From Oscillospiraceae bacterium (GTDB lineage Bacteria > Bacillota > Clostridia > Oscillospirales > Oscillospiraceae): DNA of 64,000 nt. The position numbers and the translations under genes were made by a program. The notes below the pieces were generated by a model. That model was not told the origin of the DNA and did not search any database. It worked only from the letters and a program-made list of their open reading frames with translations. Shown here in pieces: positions 41,526 to 48,248 of this stretch. Where the stretch lies: positions 124,787 to 188,786 of the forward strand of contig SVMD01000001.1 of the NCBI GenBank assembly GCA_015067615.1. The letters run 5' to 3'. Within the stretch, counting starts at the first letter, position 1; each line of letters starts with the position of its first letter.

Positions 41526-41870
41526 ATGCAGCGGATGGTAAGTGGGATCCTGCGGCAGTACGGAACCCAGATGCAGCTGGACCGGGGCGGTGACGTGATT
41601 TCGGTGAAGGGCTTCTTTCAGCCGGTGCGGTCCAAAAGCTGGCAGAGCATGGTGAATCTGGAGACACCTCTGGGGGAAGTCTACCGGGGGCAGTATATCT
41701 ACATCGGCCCGGCGGATGTGGCGGTATCCGAGGGTGATGTGCTGACCGTGGGGGAGAAGCGGTATTTCCTGCGGCGGGTGGAAGTGTATTACCACCGGGA
41801 CCAGGCGGTGTACACCTGGGGAATGTGCGTGGAGAAGGGGGTCAACGATACATGGGGATCTCGATCTTAG
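41526..41870 (+). CDS. Phage head-closure/minor structural protein
   Basis: A 114-residue beta-rich protein (GGDVISVKGFFQPVRSK, GQYIYIGPADVAVSEGDVLT, KRYFLRRVEVYYHRDQAVYTWG) one base after the connector gene. The position matches head-closure or head-tail joining proteins of siphoviruses. The last 19 bases overlap the next gene's start in another frame. Confidence 0.65.
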   Translation: MQRMVSGILRQYGTQMQLDRGGDVISVKGFFQPVRSKSWQSMVNLETPLGEVYRGQYIYIGPADVAVSEGDVLTVGEKRYFLRRVEVYYHRDQAVYTWGMCVEKGVNDTWGSRS

Positions 41871-42562
41871 AACTGGTGCTGCGCCGGCTCCGGGAGGAGA
41901 ATTTCCTGGCGGATGTGGCCTTTCCGGGGCAGAAATATCCGGCCATTACGGAGCCGGTGGCGGCGGTCCATATTGAAAAGGTGGACCGGGCCAATCTGAC
42001 CGTCACCGTGGAGGTCAGCATCATCTGCCCCGCCTCCCTGGGCGGTGTCTACTGCGAGGTGGAGGCCCTCCGGGCCACGGAGGTGCTGCGTTGGGCTGGG
42101 GCTACCTGCATCCAGAACGGATGCGAGTATGACGGTCTGGCCCAGGTATATGTGGTCAGTGTTCTGGCTACCTTCACCTGCGTCACCGAGGCGGAGGATT
42201 GCGTCATGGGCCCCGGCTTCAAGGTATATCTGAATGAGATCCTGATGCCCTATGCTGTCTCCTTCCAGGCGGAGCAGACGGTGGATGTGGACGCCATCCA
42301 CGAGATCGGCGAGGATGCGCCCATCGGCATCCGCAAGGGCAGCTGGGTGTGGAAGCTGCAGCTGGAGGAGCTGATCCCATCGGGCAGTCTGGAAGCGGAC
42401 GACAGCGGCGGCCTTTTCCAGCTGCGGCTGGAGAGCGACACGGTGACGGAGACCTATTACCACTGCCGCTGGACCTCCGTTCGCCGGGAGTACACCCGGC
42501 AGGGGCTGCGGCGGATCCGCAGCGGCATCAGCATGCTCAGACAGGAGGAAAGCTATGGATAA
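41852..42562 (+). CDS. Phage structural protein of unknown role
   Basis: A 236-residue soluble protein. The N-terminal 100 residues (ILELVLRRLREENFLADVAF, VAAVHIEKVDRANLTVTVEV) resemble tail-completion/joining proteins; the C-terminal part is beta-rich (WKLQLEELIPSGSLEADDSG, FQLRLESDTVTETYY). No motif is decisive. ATG at 41852, overlapping the preceding gene by 19 bases; the stop overlaps the next gene by 8 bases. Confidence 0.55.
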   Translation: MGISILELVLRRLREENFLADVAFPGQKYPAITEPVAAVHIEKVDRANLTVTVEVSIICPASLGGVYCEVEALRATEVLRWAGATCIQNGCEYDGLAQVYVVSVLATFTCVTEAEDCVMGPGFKVYLNEILMPYAVSFQAEQTVDVDAIHEIGEDAPIGIRKGSWVWKLQLEELIPSGSLEADDSGGLFQLRLESDTVTETYYHCRWTSVRREYTRQGLRRIRSGISMLRQEESYG

Positions 42563-42920
42563 GCTGAGCTTCAGAACCTTTACCTGGCCCACCAATCCGG
42601 AGGTGTATCAGGAGGAATTCATCCGGGAGGCCCTGTACGCCAAAACCGATTCCGGCGACACGGTGTTTTCCGGTATGGGACCCATGAAGCGGGTGATCAC
42701 CGGCAGCGGGTCCTTCTTCGGAACCAGTGCCTACACCAATTTCAACAAGCTGGCGGAGCTGTTTGCCGCAGGAGGGATGGGCGCCCTGACCCACCCGGTC
42801 TGCGGCATGCGGACGGTGTATTTTACGAAGCTGGAGATGATGCAGAGTCCCAAGTCGGACTATGTGGCCTACAGCTTTGAGTTCAAGGAAGCAGATGAGG
42901 ACGGGGCCATCCCTAAGTAA
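42555..42920 (+). CDS. Last gene of the phage cassette, possible tail-tube or joining protein
   Basis: A 121-residue protein (KLSFRTFTWPTNPEVYQEEF at the start; FSGMGPMKRVITGSGSFFGT and KLEMMQSPKSDYVAYSFEFK later), beta-rich in the second half. It resembles the N-terminal part of tail-associated circularisation or joining proteins but the assignment is weak. The gene ends with a terminator and no tail, lysis or lysogeny gene follows. Confidence 0.5.
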   Translation: MDKLSFRTFTWPTNPEVYQEEFIREALYAKTDSGDTVFSGMGPMKRVITGSGSFFGTSAYTNFNKLAELFAAGGMGALTHPVCGMRTVYFTKLEMMQSPKSDYVAYSFEFKEADEDGAIPK

Positions 42921-42926
42921 ACAGGA

Positions 42927-42956
42927 GATCCGCAGCCAAAGGGCTGCGGATCTTTT
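42927..42956 (+). terminator. Terminator closing the phage head cassette
   Basis: Stem GATCCGCAGCC/GGCTGCGGATC followed by TTTTC. Confidence 0.85.
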
Positions 42957-43050
42957 CATTTCCGGGCTTCCAACCGCAGGTTGGAAGCATTTTTTGCCAT
43001 ATCAACCAGCGCTTCATTGCATTTCAGGCTGAGCCATGTTACTTTTTAGA

Positions 43051-43060
43051 TGTAGCTACA
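43051..43060 (+). promoter_or_regulatory. Palindrome in the promoter region of the HTH-repeat gene
   Basis: TGTAGCTACA is a perfect 10-base palindrome 24 bases before the start codon. A weak promoter (TTGCAT, 17 bases, TACTTT) just precedes it. Candidate autoregulatory site for the HTH protein. Confidence 0.4.
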
Positions 43061-43084
43061 GACTTTTTTTGGGAGGTAAATGCC

Positions 43085-43789
43085 ATGACCCTTGGAAATA
43101 AGATCGCGAATTACAGAAAGAATCTGGGAATCACCCAGGATGCGCTGGCCCAGCAGCTGGGCGTCACCAATCAGGCGGTGAGCAAGTGGGAGTCGGATCA
43201 GTGCTGCCCGGATGTGATGCTGCTGCCGAAGATAGCGGACATTTTTGGAATCTCCCTGGACGAACTGTTCGGACGGGAAATGCCCCGGAGGGAGCTTGCC
43301 GCTGTGGAACCTGCCTGGCCCGACGACAACGTGCTTCGGGTGGCGGTGTATGTGGGCAGCAGGCTGGTCTGCGGCGGCAGGGCAGAGCCGGGGAGCGAGT
43401 ATGCCTATAACGGTGATGTGGCCGGTGTTCTCAGCCGTGTGACCGTATCCTGCGGCGATGTGCAGGGCGATGTTTACGGCGATATCAGTGTGGCGGGCTC
43501 TCTGAACTGCGGCAACGTAGAAGGCGACGTGGACGCAGGGAAGACCGTCAACTGCGGAAATGTGGGCGGTGACGTGTCTGCCGGTTCCGCTGTCAGCTGC
43601 GGTAACGTGGGAGGCGATGTGGATGCGGGAGCCCATGTGGGCTGCGGAAATGTCGGCGGTGATGTGGATGCAGGCACCGACGTGAAATGCGGTGATGTGG
43701 GCGGCGACGTGGACGCCGGAGGAAAGGTGGAATGCGGCGGCGTGGAGGGCGATATCGATGCCGGCGGCGCTGTAATCATCCGCAAATAA
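43085..43789 (+). CDS. XRE-type HTH protein with six exact-length 15-residue repeats
   Basis: A 234-residue protein. Residues 1-65 are a Cro/CI-type helix-turn-helix (ITQDALAQQLGVTNQAVSKWE). After a linker, residues 140-229 contain six consecutive 15-residue repeats of the form V-x-C-G-(N/D)-V-G-G-D-V-D-A-G-x-x; one irregular repeat precedes them. The period, central GD and lack of large hydrophobics suggest a beta-solenoid like bactofilins or DUF4097 proteins, i.e. a polymerising or scaffolding domain. No transmembrane helix. It directly follows the phage cassette and has its own promoter and terminator. The role is unknown. Confidence 0.8.
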   Translation: MTLGNKIANYRKNLGITQDALAQQLGVTNQAVSKWESDQCCPDVMLLPKIADIFGISLDELFGREMPRRELAAVEPAWPDDNVLRVAVYVGSRLVCGGRAEPGSEYAYNGDVAGVLSRVTVSCGDVQGDVYGDISVAGSLNCGNVEGDVDAGKTVNCGNVGGDVSAGSAVSCGNVGGDVDAGAHVGCGNVGGDVDAGTDVKCGDVGGDVDAGGKVECGGVEGDIDAGGAVIIRK

Positions 43790-43804
43790 GAAAATTTGTG
43801 ACCC

Positions 43805-43837
43805 AACCGTCCGGAGGATGCCTCCGGGCGGTTTTTT
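43805..43837 (+). terminator. Terminator after the HTH-repeat gene
   Basis: Stem AACCGTCCGGAGG/CCTCCGGGCGGTT, then TTTTC. Confidence 0.88.
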
Positions 43838-43869
43838 CGTCATAAATCTTTCATAACTGCACATACTAT

Positions 43870-43892
43870 TTACCCATTGACAAAGTAGGTAA
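43870..43892 (+). promoter_or_regulatory. Rrf2-type operator 1 at the nifS promoter
   Basis: TTACC (43870-43874) and GGTAA (43888-43892) separated by 13 bases; the site covers the -35 box. See operator 2 at 43904. Confidence 0.75.
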
Positions 43893-43905
43893 GTGGTGCT
43901 ATATT
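43877..43905 (+). promoter_or_regulatory. Promoter of the nifS-nifU-rrf2 operon
   Basis: TTGACA (43877-43882) and TATATT (43900-43905) with a 17-base spacer. Confidence 0.88.
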
Positions 43906-43926
43906 ACCTATGGATTTACTGGGTAA
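43904..43926 (+). promoter_or_regulatory. Rrf2-type operator 2 at the nifS promoter
   Basis: A second TTACC-N13-GGTAA (43904-43908 and 43922-43926), overlapping the end of the -10 box and the start site. Same half-sites and spacing as operator 1; centres are 34 bases apart. Confidence 0.75.
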
Positions 43927-43954
43927 TTCCAAATCCTTCCAAAGGAGTAACAAT

Positions 43955-45142
43955 ATGTACGTTTACGCTGACAACGCGGCGACTACCGCCATGAGCCAGG
44001 TAGCCATCGACGCGATGATTCCCTATATGAACAAGGTCTACGGCAACCCTTCCTCCCTCCACTCTGTGGGTCAGGAAGCCAAGGAGGCTCTGGAAGCCGC
44101 CCGTGAGACCGTGGCCAAGTGCTTGGGCTGTGAACCTCGGGAGATCACCTTCACCTCCGGCGGCAGCGAGGCCGACAACCAGGCCATCATTTCCGCTGCC
44201 CGCTTCGGCGCCCGGAAGGGTAAGAAGCACATCATCTCCACTGCCTTTGAGCATCACGCCGTGCTGCACACCCTGAACAAGCTGGAAAAGGAAGGCTTCG
44301 AGATCCAGCTGCTGGATGTTTCCAAGGGCCACAACATCACCGCCCAGCAGGTCAAGGACGCCATTCGGGAGGATACCTGCCTGGTCACCGTCATGTACGC
44401 CAACAACGAGATCGGCTCCGTGCTGCCCATCGCGGAAATCGGCGCCGTCTGCAAGGAAGCCAAGGTTCCCTTCCACACCGATGCCGTCCAGGCGGTTGGT
44501 CACCTGCACATCAACGTGAAGGAACAGAATATCGATATGCTGAGCCTCTCCGGCCACAAGTTCCACGGCCCCAAGGGTGTGGGCGCTCTGTACTGCCGCC
44601 GTGGCCTGCCCCTGGTGAACGTCATTGAGGGCGGCGCCCAGGAGCGGGGCAAGCGGGCCGGTACTGAGAATATCGCCGGTATCTGCTCCATGGCCGCAGC
44701 CATGAAGGATGCCTGCGACCATATCGACGAGAATATGCCCCGGGTCGCCGCCATGCGGGACCGGCTGATTGAGGGCCTTTCTCAGATTCCCCACAGCGCC
44801 CTGAACGGCGACAGCGTCAACCGGCTCCCCGGCAACGTGAACTTCTGCTTCGAGGGCATCGAGGGCGAGAGCCTGCTGCTTCTGCTGGACATGAAGGGCG
44901 TCTGCGCTTCCTCCGGCTCCGCCTGCACCTCCGGCTCCCTGGATCCCAGCCATGTGCTGCTGGCCATCGGCCGGGTACACGACGTAGCCCACGGCTCCCT
45001 GCGCCTGAGTCTGTCCGAATACAACACCGAGGAAGAAGTGGACCACATTCTGAAGGTGGTTCCCGAGGTGGTCGCCTATCTGCGGAACATGAGCCCCGTG
45101 TGGCGGGATCTGCAGACCGGCAAGCGGCAGTATATTCTGTAA
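43955..45142 (+). CDS. nifS: Cysteine desulfurase NifS/IscS type
   Basis: A 395-residue PLP enzyme that takes sulfur from cysteine for Fe-S cluster assembly. The PLP lysine is K202 in SLSGHKFHGPKG, and the catalytic loop cysteine is C324 in ASSGSACTSGSLDPSHV, the short-loop NifS/IscS type. Start 43955 follows AAAGGAG. The gene heads a nifS-nifU-rrf2 operon, so it donates sulfur to the NifU scaffold. Codon bias is strong. Confidence 0.97.
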   Translation: MYVYADNAATTAMSQVAIDAMIPYMNKVYGNPSSLHSVGQEAKEALEAARETVAKCLGCEPREITFTSGGSEADNQAIISAARFGARKGKKHIISTAFEHHAVLHTLNKLEKEGFEIQLLDVSKGHNITAQQVKDAIREDTCLVTVMYANNEIGSVLPIAEIGAVCKEAKVPFHTDAVQAVGHLHINVKEQNIDMLSLSGHKFHGPKGVGALYCRRGLPLVNVIEGGAQERGKRAGTENIAGICSMAAAMKDACDHIDENMPRVAAMRDRLIEGLSQIPHSALNGDSVNRLPGNVNFCFEGIEGESLLLLLDMKGVCASSGSACTSGSLDPSHVLLAIGRVHDVAHGSLRLSLSEYNTEEEVDHILKVVPEVVAYLRNMSPVWRDLQTGKRQYIL

Positions 45143-45145
45143 ATA

Positions 45146-45254
45146 ATGCCCTCCCCTTTGGGGAGGGGGGACCGCTTGCGGTGGGAGAGGTGGTTTGCGG
45201 CTTCGCCGCCCTCTTCCGGCGCTGCGCGCCACCTTCCCCAGAGGGGAAGGCTTT
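45146..45254. repeat. Core-type palindromic element without the usual inverted ends
   Basis: CCCTCCCCTTTGGGGAGGGG opens and CACCTTCCCCAGAGGGGAAGG closes a hairpin-rich stretch like the repeat cores of types A/B, but neither AAATTATCGTTTA nor its complement is present. It lies between nifS and nifU. Confidence 0.6.
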
Positions 45255-45285
45255 GACAATCGAAAAGATAAGGAGAAATTTAGAT

Positions 45286-45729
45286 ATGGCACTCTACAGC
45301 GACAAGGTCATGGACCATTTTATGAACCCCCGGAATGTGGGCTACATTGAAAACGCCGACGGTATCGGCGAGATCGGCAACGCCAAGTGCGGCGACATTA
45401 TGAAGATCTATCTGAAGATCGAAAACGATGTGATCGTGGACGCCAAGTTCGAGACCTTCGGCTGCGGCTCCGCCATCGCTTCTTCCTCTATGGCCACCGA
45501 AATGATCATCGGCAAGCCCGTTTCCGAAGCGCTGGAACTGACCAACAAGGCCGTTGTGGAGGCTCTGGACGGTCTGCCCGCCCACAAGGTCCACTGCTCC
45601 GTGCTGGCTGAGGAGGCTATCAAGAACGCTCTGAAGGACTACTTCGACCGCAACGGCATCCCCTACGATCCCGAGCAGTTCAAGGAGACCGACCACGACG
45701 AGCTCCACGCCCAGGTCCACGGCGAGTAA
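45286..45729 (+). CDS. nifU: Iron-sulfur scaffold protein NifU/IscU type
   Basis: A 147-residue scaffold on which Fe-S clusters are built. The three cluster-ligand cysteines are C35 (in AKCGD, with D37), C60 (in FGCGSA) and C104 (in VHCSVLAEEA), with IscU-like spacing. The C-terminal 25 residues are acidic. It corresponds to a single-domain NifU/IscU. Start 45286 follows AAGGAG. Partner of the NifS encoded just upstream. Confidence 0.96.
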   Translation: MALYSDKVMDHFMNPRNVGYIENADGIGEIGNAKCGDIMKIYLKIENDVIVDAKFETFGCGSAIASSSMATEMIIGKPVSEALELTNKAVVEALDGLPAHKVHCSVLAEEAIKNALKDYFDRNGIPYDPEQFKETDHDELHAQVHGE

Positions 45730-45735
45730 ACGGCC

Positions 45736-46149
45736 ATGATCGTATCCACCAAGGGACGTTATGCCCTGCGGGTGATGGTGCATTTTGCCCGGCGGGGCGG
45801 GGAGGAGTACATCCCCCTGAAGGAGATCGCGGAGGCTGAGGGCATCAGCCAGAAGTATCTGGAATCCATTATGACGGTGCTGAGCAAGGCTGGCTTCGTG
45901 GACGCGGTCCACGGCAAGGGCGGCGGCTACCGCCTGAACCGAAAGCCTGAGGAATACACCGTGGGCAGTATCCTGAAGGTGACCGAGGGTGGCTTAAGCA
46001 CCGTGTCCTGCACCAGTCAGGGCGCCGCGGCCTGCTCCCGGGCGGAATGCTGCGATGCCCTGCCCATGTGGGAGAAGCTGGACAAGCTGATCAACGATTT
46101 CTTTGAAGGCTACACCATTGCAGACCTGCTGAAGGACAATGAAAAATGA
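45736..46149 (+). CDS. iscR: Rrf2-family regulator, IscR-like
   Basis: A 137-residue regulator. The winged helix fills residues 1-80 with EIAEAEGISQKYLESIMTVL as the recognition region. C92, C100, C105 and C106 sit where IscR has its three cluster ligands, so an Fe-S-sensing role is likely. It lies 6 bases after nifU and ends the operon that starts at a promoter with two matched operators, which suggests autoregulation; no direct proof. Confidence 0.9.
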   Translation: MIVSTKGRYALRVMVHFARRGGEEYIPLKEIAEAEGISQKYLESIMTVLSKAGFVDAVHGKGGGYRLNRKPEEYTVGSILKVTEGGLSTVSCTSQGAAACSRAECCDALPMWEKLDKLINDFFEGYTIADLLKDNEK

Positions 46150-46150
46150 G

Positions 46151-46176
46151 AAAGACGGCCGCAAGGCCGTCTTTTT
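46151..46176 (+). terminator. Terminator of the nifS-nifU-rrf2 operon
   Basis: Stem AAAGACGGCC/GGCCGTCTTT and T run. Confidence 0.9.
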
Positions 46177-46188
46177 GTATCTGTACGT

Positions 46189-46357
46189 AAATTGTCGTTT
46201 AGCTTTGTAGGGGGCGGCGCCCTCGACGCCCCGCTCCCCTCGTCCACTACTGTAGTAATACTGAAAATTTGCCCATCGAGGTCAAATTTTCAGACGGGAC
46301 GTCGTAGGCGCCGTCCCCTACGGAATGTACGGTATATGTCAGCCAAACGATAATTTA
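46189..46357. repeat. Dispersed repeat, core type D
   Basis: Ends AAATTGTCGTTTA (one mismatch, 46189-46201) and CAAACGATAATTTA (46344-46357). The core is different again: GTAGGGGGCGGCGCCCTCGA ... CCCCTACGG with a central TTTGCCCATCGAGGTCAAAT palindrome. Confidence 0.87.
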
Positions 46358-46371
46358 TCCGCCAAAATAAG

Positions 46372-46401
46372 AAGGACGGCCTGGATTCGGGCCGTCCTTT
46401 T
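46372..46401. terminator. Bidirectional terminator
   Basis: Stem AAGGACGGCC/GGCCGTCCTT, 4 bases after the stop of the minus-strand membrane protein. Confidence 0.85.
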
Positions 46402-46404
46402 GGG

Positions 46405-47385
46405 TTACATATCGAAAATATTGCCCAGGACCACACCGTTGTCGTTGGGCTTTTCCCGGAGCTGCTCATAGGCAGCCAGATAGGTGGCCTCCACCTTGTT
46501 TCGCAGGGTGAACTGGATCAAAAACTGCACCGCCAGGGCTGCGCAGTAGACCAGCAGGGACAGAAGTCTTGCGTCCATGGGGATCACAATGCCCAGGGTG
46601 GACAGAATCATATCCAGATACATGATCAGTGTCATGACCAGGGTGGCAGCGTAGTAGGGCCACAGGCTCAGATCGATCTTCAGCATGGACAGGAAGCGGC
46701 GGCGCATGATCCGGGAGCTGGTCCGCAGGGCCACAAGAGCCCGGCCGTTGGGTTCGTCCAGGAGGCAGTAGTTAGCCATCCGGTAGCGGTGGAGAATGGG
46801 GATCACAAGCAGCAGGGATACGATGCCGGTGATGATGAACATGGGACCCATGGTGCCCATCAGGGCATTCAGGGTGGCTTCGTCTATGGCGGTGGCGCCG
46901 GATGCCATCAGGGGAGTCAGGATCTCCAGCATGGGGTCTGCCAGAGGTGTCATGGCGAAGATGGTGCTGCCAAGCTGCACGGCCAGAAGGGTTGCGGTAA
47001 AATACACCGCACCCTGGAACAGGCTCATCCGGACCAGGGGCCACAGCTTCCGGAAGCCGATCTTCAGGTCTGTATGGTCGGCGTACTGGCCCCGGACAAT
47101 GCGCATCATGCCACCCAGGTATCCCAGTTCCAGACACATGGACATAAAGCTTGCCACCAGGGGCAGCGCTACCTGGGCAGTGGAGAAGATGGCTCGGTTG
47201 CCCAGATTGCTCAGGCCGGAGGTTCCGGAGATCTGCTGCTCCAGCCACAGATCCGCCAGGGTTATCAAAAGGGACAGTCCCACAATGACGCAGGAATAGG
47301 CGGTTACCAGCTTTTTCGGTTCTCTGCCCCGGCGAAGCGCAAATTCGGCGCGCTCCCGGAGCGGGCGGGGATTGAGGATGTCCAT
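46405..47385 (-). CDS. Uncharacterised membrane protein
   Basis: A 326-residue protein with about six membrane helices: approximately residues 27-45, 65-90, 118-140, 178-205, 235-262 and 272-300. Both ends appear cytoplasmic; the N-terminus is basic (NPRPLRERAEFALRRGREPKK). A large soluble loop around 140-180 has ATAIDEATLNALMGTMGP. I do not recognise a family. The gene starts 138 bases from the divergent XRE regulator. Confidence 0.72.
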   Translation of the reverse strand: MDILNPRPLRERAEFALRRGREPKKLVTAYSCVIVGLSLLITLADLWLEQQISGTSGLSNLGNRAIFSTAQVALPLVASFMSMCLELGYLGGMMRIVRGQYADHTDLKIGFRKLWPLVRMSLFQGAVYFTATLLAVQLGSTIFAMTPLADPMLEILTPLMASGATAIDEATLNALMGTMGPMFIITGIVSLLLVIPILHRYRMANYCLLDEPNGRALVALRTSSRIMRRRFLSMLKIDLSLWPYYAATLVMTLIMYLDMILSTLGIVIPMDARLLSLLVYCAALAVQFLIQFTLRNKVEATYLAAYEQLREKPNDNGVVLGNIFDM

Positions 47386-47494
47386 AAAGGTCTCCTTTTC
47401 GTAAGATAATACCTATGTTATATACGAAAAGGATAGAAATAGCAAATGAATTTTTTGTAACGGTAGCAATTGGAGGAAGAATATGATAAACTAA

Positions 47495-47511
47495 GGTAAA
47501 TTCTGTTTACC
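47495..47511 (+). promoter_or_regulatory. Inverted-repeat operator candidate in the XRE-TPR promoter
   Basis: GGTAAA-TTCTG-TTTACC directly downstream of a TATGAT -10-like box (47482-47487) and 12 bases before the start codon. Confidence 0.5.
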
Positions 47512-47523
47512 GGGGGTGACCAT

Positions 47524-48192
47524 ATGGAACTGGGGGAGAAGATCCGCCGGGCGCGGCTGGAGGCCGGACTATCCCAGCGGCAGCTGTGCGGGGAGGAGAT
47601 CACCCGCAATATGCTGTCCCTGATCGAAAATGGGGCGGCGAAGCCTTCCATGAAGACCCTGCGCTACCTTGCGGATCAGCTGGGGAAGCCCCTGAGCTTT
47701 TTCCTGGATGAAGCGGCCCCGGAGCATGACCGGATTCTGGAATCCGCCCGGGCCCTTAACCAGGCAGAGGAAGCCCTGGCAGCAGGGAAGGATATCTATG
47801 CAGCCCAGCTGCTGGAAAAGGTGACCTGGCCCCGGCTTCGGCGGGAAACGCTGCTGCTCTGTGCCAAATGCCCTGGGGCAAAGCTGACCGAAGTGGCAGC
47901 GCAGCTGCCGTCACTGGATGAGGAACTGCTGCTCCGGGCGGAGGCGGCTCTGGCAGATGGGCTGCCGGACAGATGCGAAAAGCTGCTGCTGGCTGTGGAA
48001 GATTCCACAAGTCCCCGGTGGCAGCTGCTGATGGGCAGGCTCTGTATGGCCCGGCTGGATTGGGCCAGGGCGGCAGCGCATCTGGAACAGGCAGAGGCTG
48101 CCTGCCTGGAAGCAGTCCCGCTTCTGGAAGTCTGCTTCCGGGAATTGGGGGACTACAGGCGGGCCTACGAATATGCCTGCAAGGGAAGATAG
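47524..48192 (+). CDS. XRE regulator with TPR-like helical domain
   Basis: A 222-residue protein. Residues 1-65 are a Cro/CI-type helix-turn-helix (KIRRARLEAGLSQRQLCGEE, ITRNMLSLIENGAAKPSMKTL). Residues 75-222 are helix pairs rich in alanine and leucine, of TPR type (LNQAEEALAAGKDIYAAQLL, ARLDWARAAAHLEQAEAACL, YRRAYEYAC). Such HTH-TPR proteins often bind a peptide or partner that switches DNA binding. No peptide gene is recognised next to it. The start at 47524 follows GGGGGTGACC. Confidence 0.85.
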   Translation: MELGEKIRRARLEAGLSQRQLCGEEITRNMLSLIENGAAKPSMKTLRYLADQLGKPLSFFLDEAAPEHDRILESARALNQAEEALAAGKDIYAAQLLEKVTWPRLRRETLLLCAKCPGAKLTEVAAQLPSLDEELLLRAEAALADGLPDRCEKLLLAVEDSTSPRWQLLMGRLCMARLDWARAAAHLEQAEAACLEAVPLLEVCFRELGDYRRAYEYACKGR

Positions 48193-48212
48193 TGAGGTAT
48201 GCACAAAGCGGA

Positions 48213-48243
48213 AAAAGCGGACTGCCCAAGGGCAGTCCGCTTT
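48213..48243. terminator. Bidirectional terminator between convergent genes
   Basis: Stem AAAGCGGACTGCCC/GGGCAGTCCGCTTT. Confidence 0.9.
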
Positions 48244-48248
48244 GTTGG

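Noticed and set aside
45146-45254. Fourteenth full member of the dispersed repeat family
   Set aside because: It resembles the cores but lacks the 13-bp ends, so it is listed separately.
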